The notes under the pieces were generated by a model. That model did no database searches. It was given only the letters and a program-made list of their open reading frames with translations, and was not told the origin of the DNA. Positions 6,047 to 6,873 of a stretch of 6,873 bases of DNA are shown piece after piece. The number at the start of each line of letters is the position of its first letter. The stretch's first letter is position 1. Origin of the DNA: Desulfomicrobium sp. (lineage in GTDB: Bacteria; Desulfobacterota; Desulfovibrionia; Desulfovibrionales; Desulfomicrobiaceae); contig DPKT01000179.1 of NCBI GenBank assembly GCA_003542385.1, positions 1 through 6,873 on the forward strand, in the 5' to 3' direction. Position numbers and translations under genes: made by a program.

Positions 6047-6873
6047 ATGCCGCGTGTCATCCTCCCCCTCCTGCTTGCCCTGCTGCTGCTTCTGACTGCC
6101 GCCCCCGCGCAGGCCAGGTCGCAGAACGTGCTCCTGCTGCACTCCTACCACCCGGGCCTGTCCTGGACCGACACCCTCAACGCCGGCATCCAGGAGACCT
6201 TCCGTGCGGAAATGCCCCAGGCCCTGCTGTGGGTCGAGTACCTGGACACCAAGCGCAACACCGACACGTCCTACCTCTCCCTGCAGGCCGCCCTGCTGGG
6301 GCACAAGCTGTCCGAGAGCGTCTTCAACCTCATCGTGACCACGGACAACGACGCCCTGGACTTCGTCCTCGAATACCGCGACAGCATCTTCCGCGGAGCG
6401 CCCGTGGTCTTCTGCGGCGTCAACGACTTCCGCCCCGAGCAGCTGCGCGGCCAGCCCCGCATCACCGGCCTGGCCGAAAACCCGCCCTTCGCCGAGACCA
6501 TGCGCACGGCCCTGGGCCTGCATTCGGGAACGCGCGAGTTCGTGGTCATCGGCGCGGACCAGTCCATCACCGACCTGCTCACGGACCAGTCCCTGCGCGC
6601 CCTGGAGGCGCAGTTCCCCGGCATCCGCTTCACCTACTGGAACAATCTCCCGGCCCAGGAACTTCGCACCCGCCTGTCGCAGCTCGGCCCCGGGCAGATC
6701 ATCTTCGTGCACGGCGTCATGCGCAACGAGGAAGGCGTGCTCGTGGACTACCGCGGCAAGAACCTCTTCCTCTCGACCTACGCCAAGGTGCCCATCTACG
6801 GCTTCTGGGACTTCGAGATGGGCACTGGCTGCGTGGGCGGGCGCATGGTCGAGGGCCGGGCCGAGGGCGAGCG
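6047..6873 (+). CDS. Secreted ABC-type substrate-binding domain protein, probably the front of a sensor protein (cut at right edge)
   Basis: 275 codons are visible and the frame is open to the edge. The first 23 residues form a Sec signal peptide: a short basic start, a run of leucines (LLLALLLLLTA) and a cleavage-like APAQA before Arg24, with no lipobox cysteine. The mature part begins with NVLLLHSYHPGLSWTDTLNAG (positions 27-47, given in part), the usual opening of uncharacterised ABC-type periplasmic binding domains. Further alternating strands and helices follow (FNLIVTTDNDALDFVLEY, GAPVVFCGVNDF, REFVVIGADQSITD, IIFVHGVMRNEEGV, VPIYGFWDFEMGTGCVGG). Such a domain may stand alone or be the input domain of a histidine kinase or GGDEF/EAL enzyme; the continuation would decide. 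No clear ribosome site precedes the ATG, and no in-frame upstream start was found. It diverges from rpsF, and the 145-nt gap between them shows no strong rightward promoter. Confidence 0.75.
   Translation, partial: MPRVILPLLLALLLLLTAAPAQARSQNVLLLHSYHPGLSWTDTLNAGIQETFRAEMPQALLWVEYLDTKRNTDTSYLSLQAALLGHKLSESVFNLIVTTDNDALDFVLEYRDSIFRGAPVVFCGVNDFRPEQLRGQPRITGLAENPPFAETMRTALGLHSGTREFVVIGADQSITDLLTDQSLRALEAQFPGIRFTYWNNLPAQELRTRLSQLGPGQIIFVHGVMRNEEGVLVDYRGKNLFLSTYAKVPIYGFWDFEMGTGCVGGRMVEGRAEGE

Overview
The window is GC-rich bacterial DNA. It most likely comes from a deltaproteobacterial sulfate reducer of the Desulfovibrionales type. This is inferred from codon use, the style of the DnaB and PaaK-family proteins, and the periplasmic sensor-type protein at the right edge; no database search was possible. 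It holds eight genes, two of them cut by the window edges. There is no sign of a mobile element, RNA gene or CRISPR array.

Left part (1-2051). A leftward DMT/EamA-family permease runs off the left edge. It diverges from a rightward gene for a single-pass membrane protein that joins an ExeA-like AAA ATPase domain, a transmembrane helix and a periplasmic SPOR domain, a DamX-like layout. The SPOR gene ends at a two-tier hairpin that it shares with the convergent leftward operon.

Central part (2052-5993), all leftward. This is the classic cluster rpsF-rpsR-rplI-dnaB (bS6, bS18, bL9, replicative helicase), with a paaK-family aryl-CoA ligase 36 nt behind dnaB and no visible terminator between them. 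It starts at a promoter-like TTGACA element and an rpsF leader whose Shine-Dalgarno sequence can pair with an upstream stretch. Spacing is very tight: 1 nt for rpsF/rpsR, 11 nt for rpsR/rplI and a 29-nt overlap for rplI/dnaB. A perfect 11-bp hairpin sits inside the first codons of dnaB, just after the rplI stop, where a terminator or attenuator for the ribosomal-protein part would be expected.

Right part (6047-6873). A rightward gene, divergent from rpsF, encodes a secreted ABC-type substrate-binding domain of the kind often found at the front of sensor kinases or cyclic-di-GMP enzymes. Its C-terminus lies outside the window.

Most of the window is conserved housekeeping. The less ordinary points are the dnaB leader hairpin with the rplI overlap, the ligase gene attached to a ribosome/replication operon, and the AAA-TM-SPOR protein with its cysteine-containing tail. 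I saw no convincing new multi-gene system.
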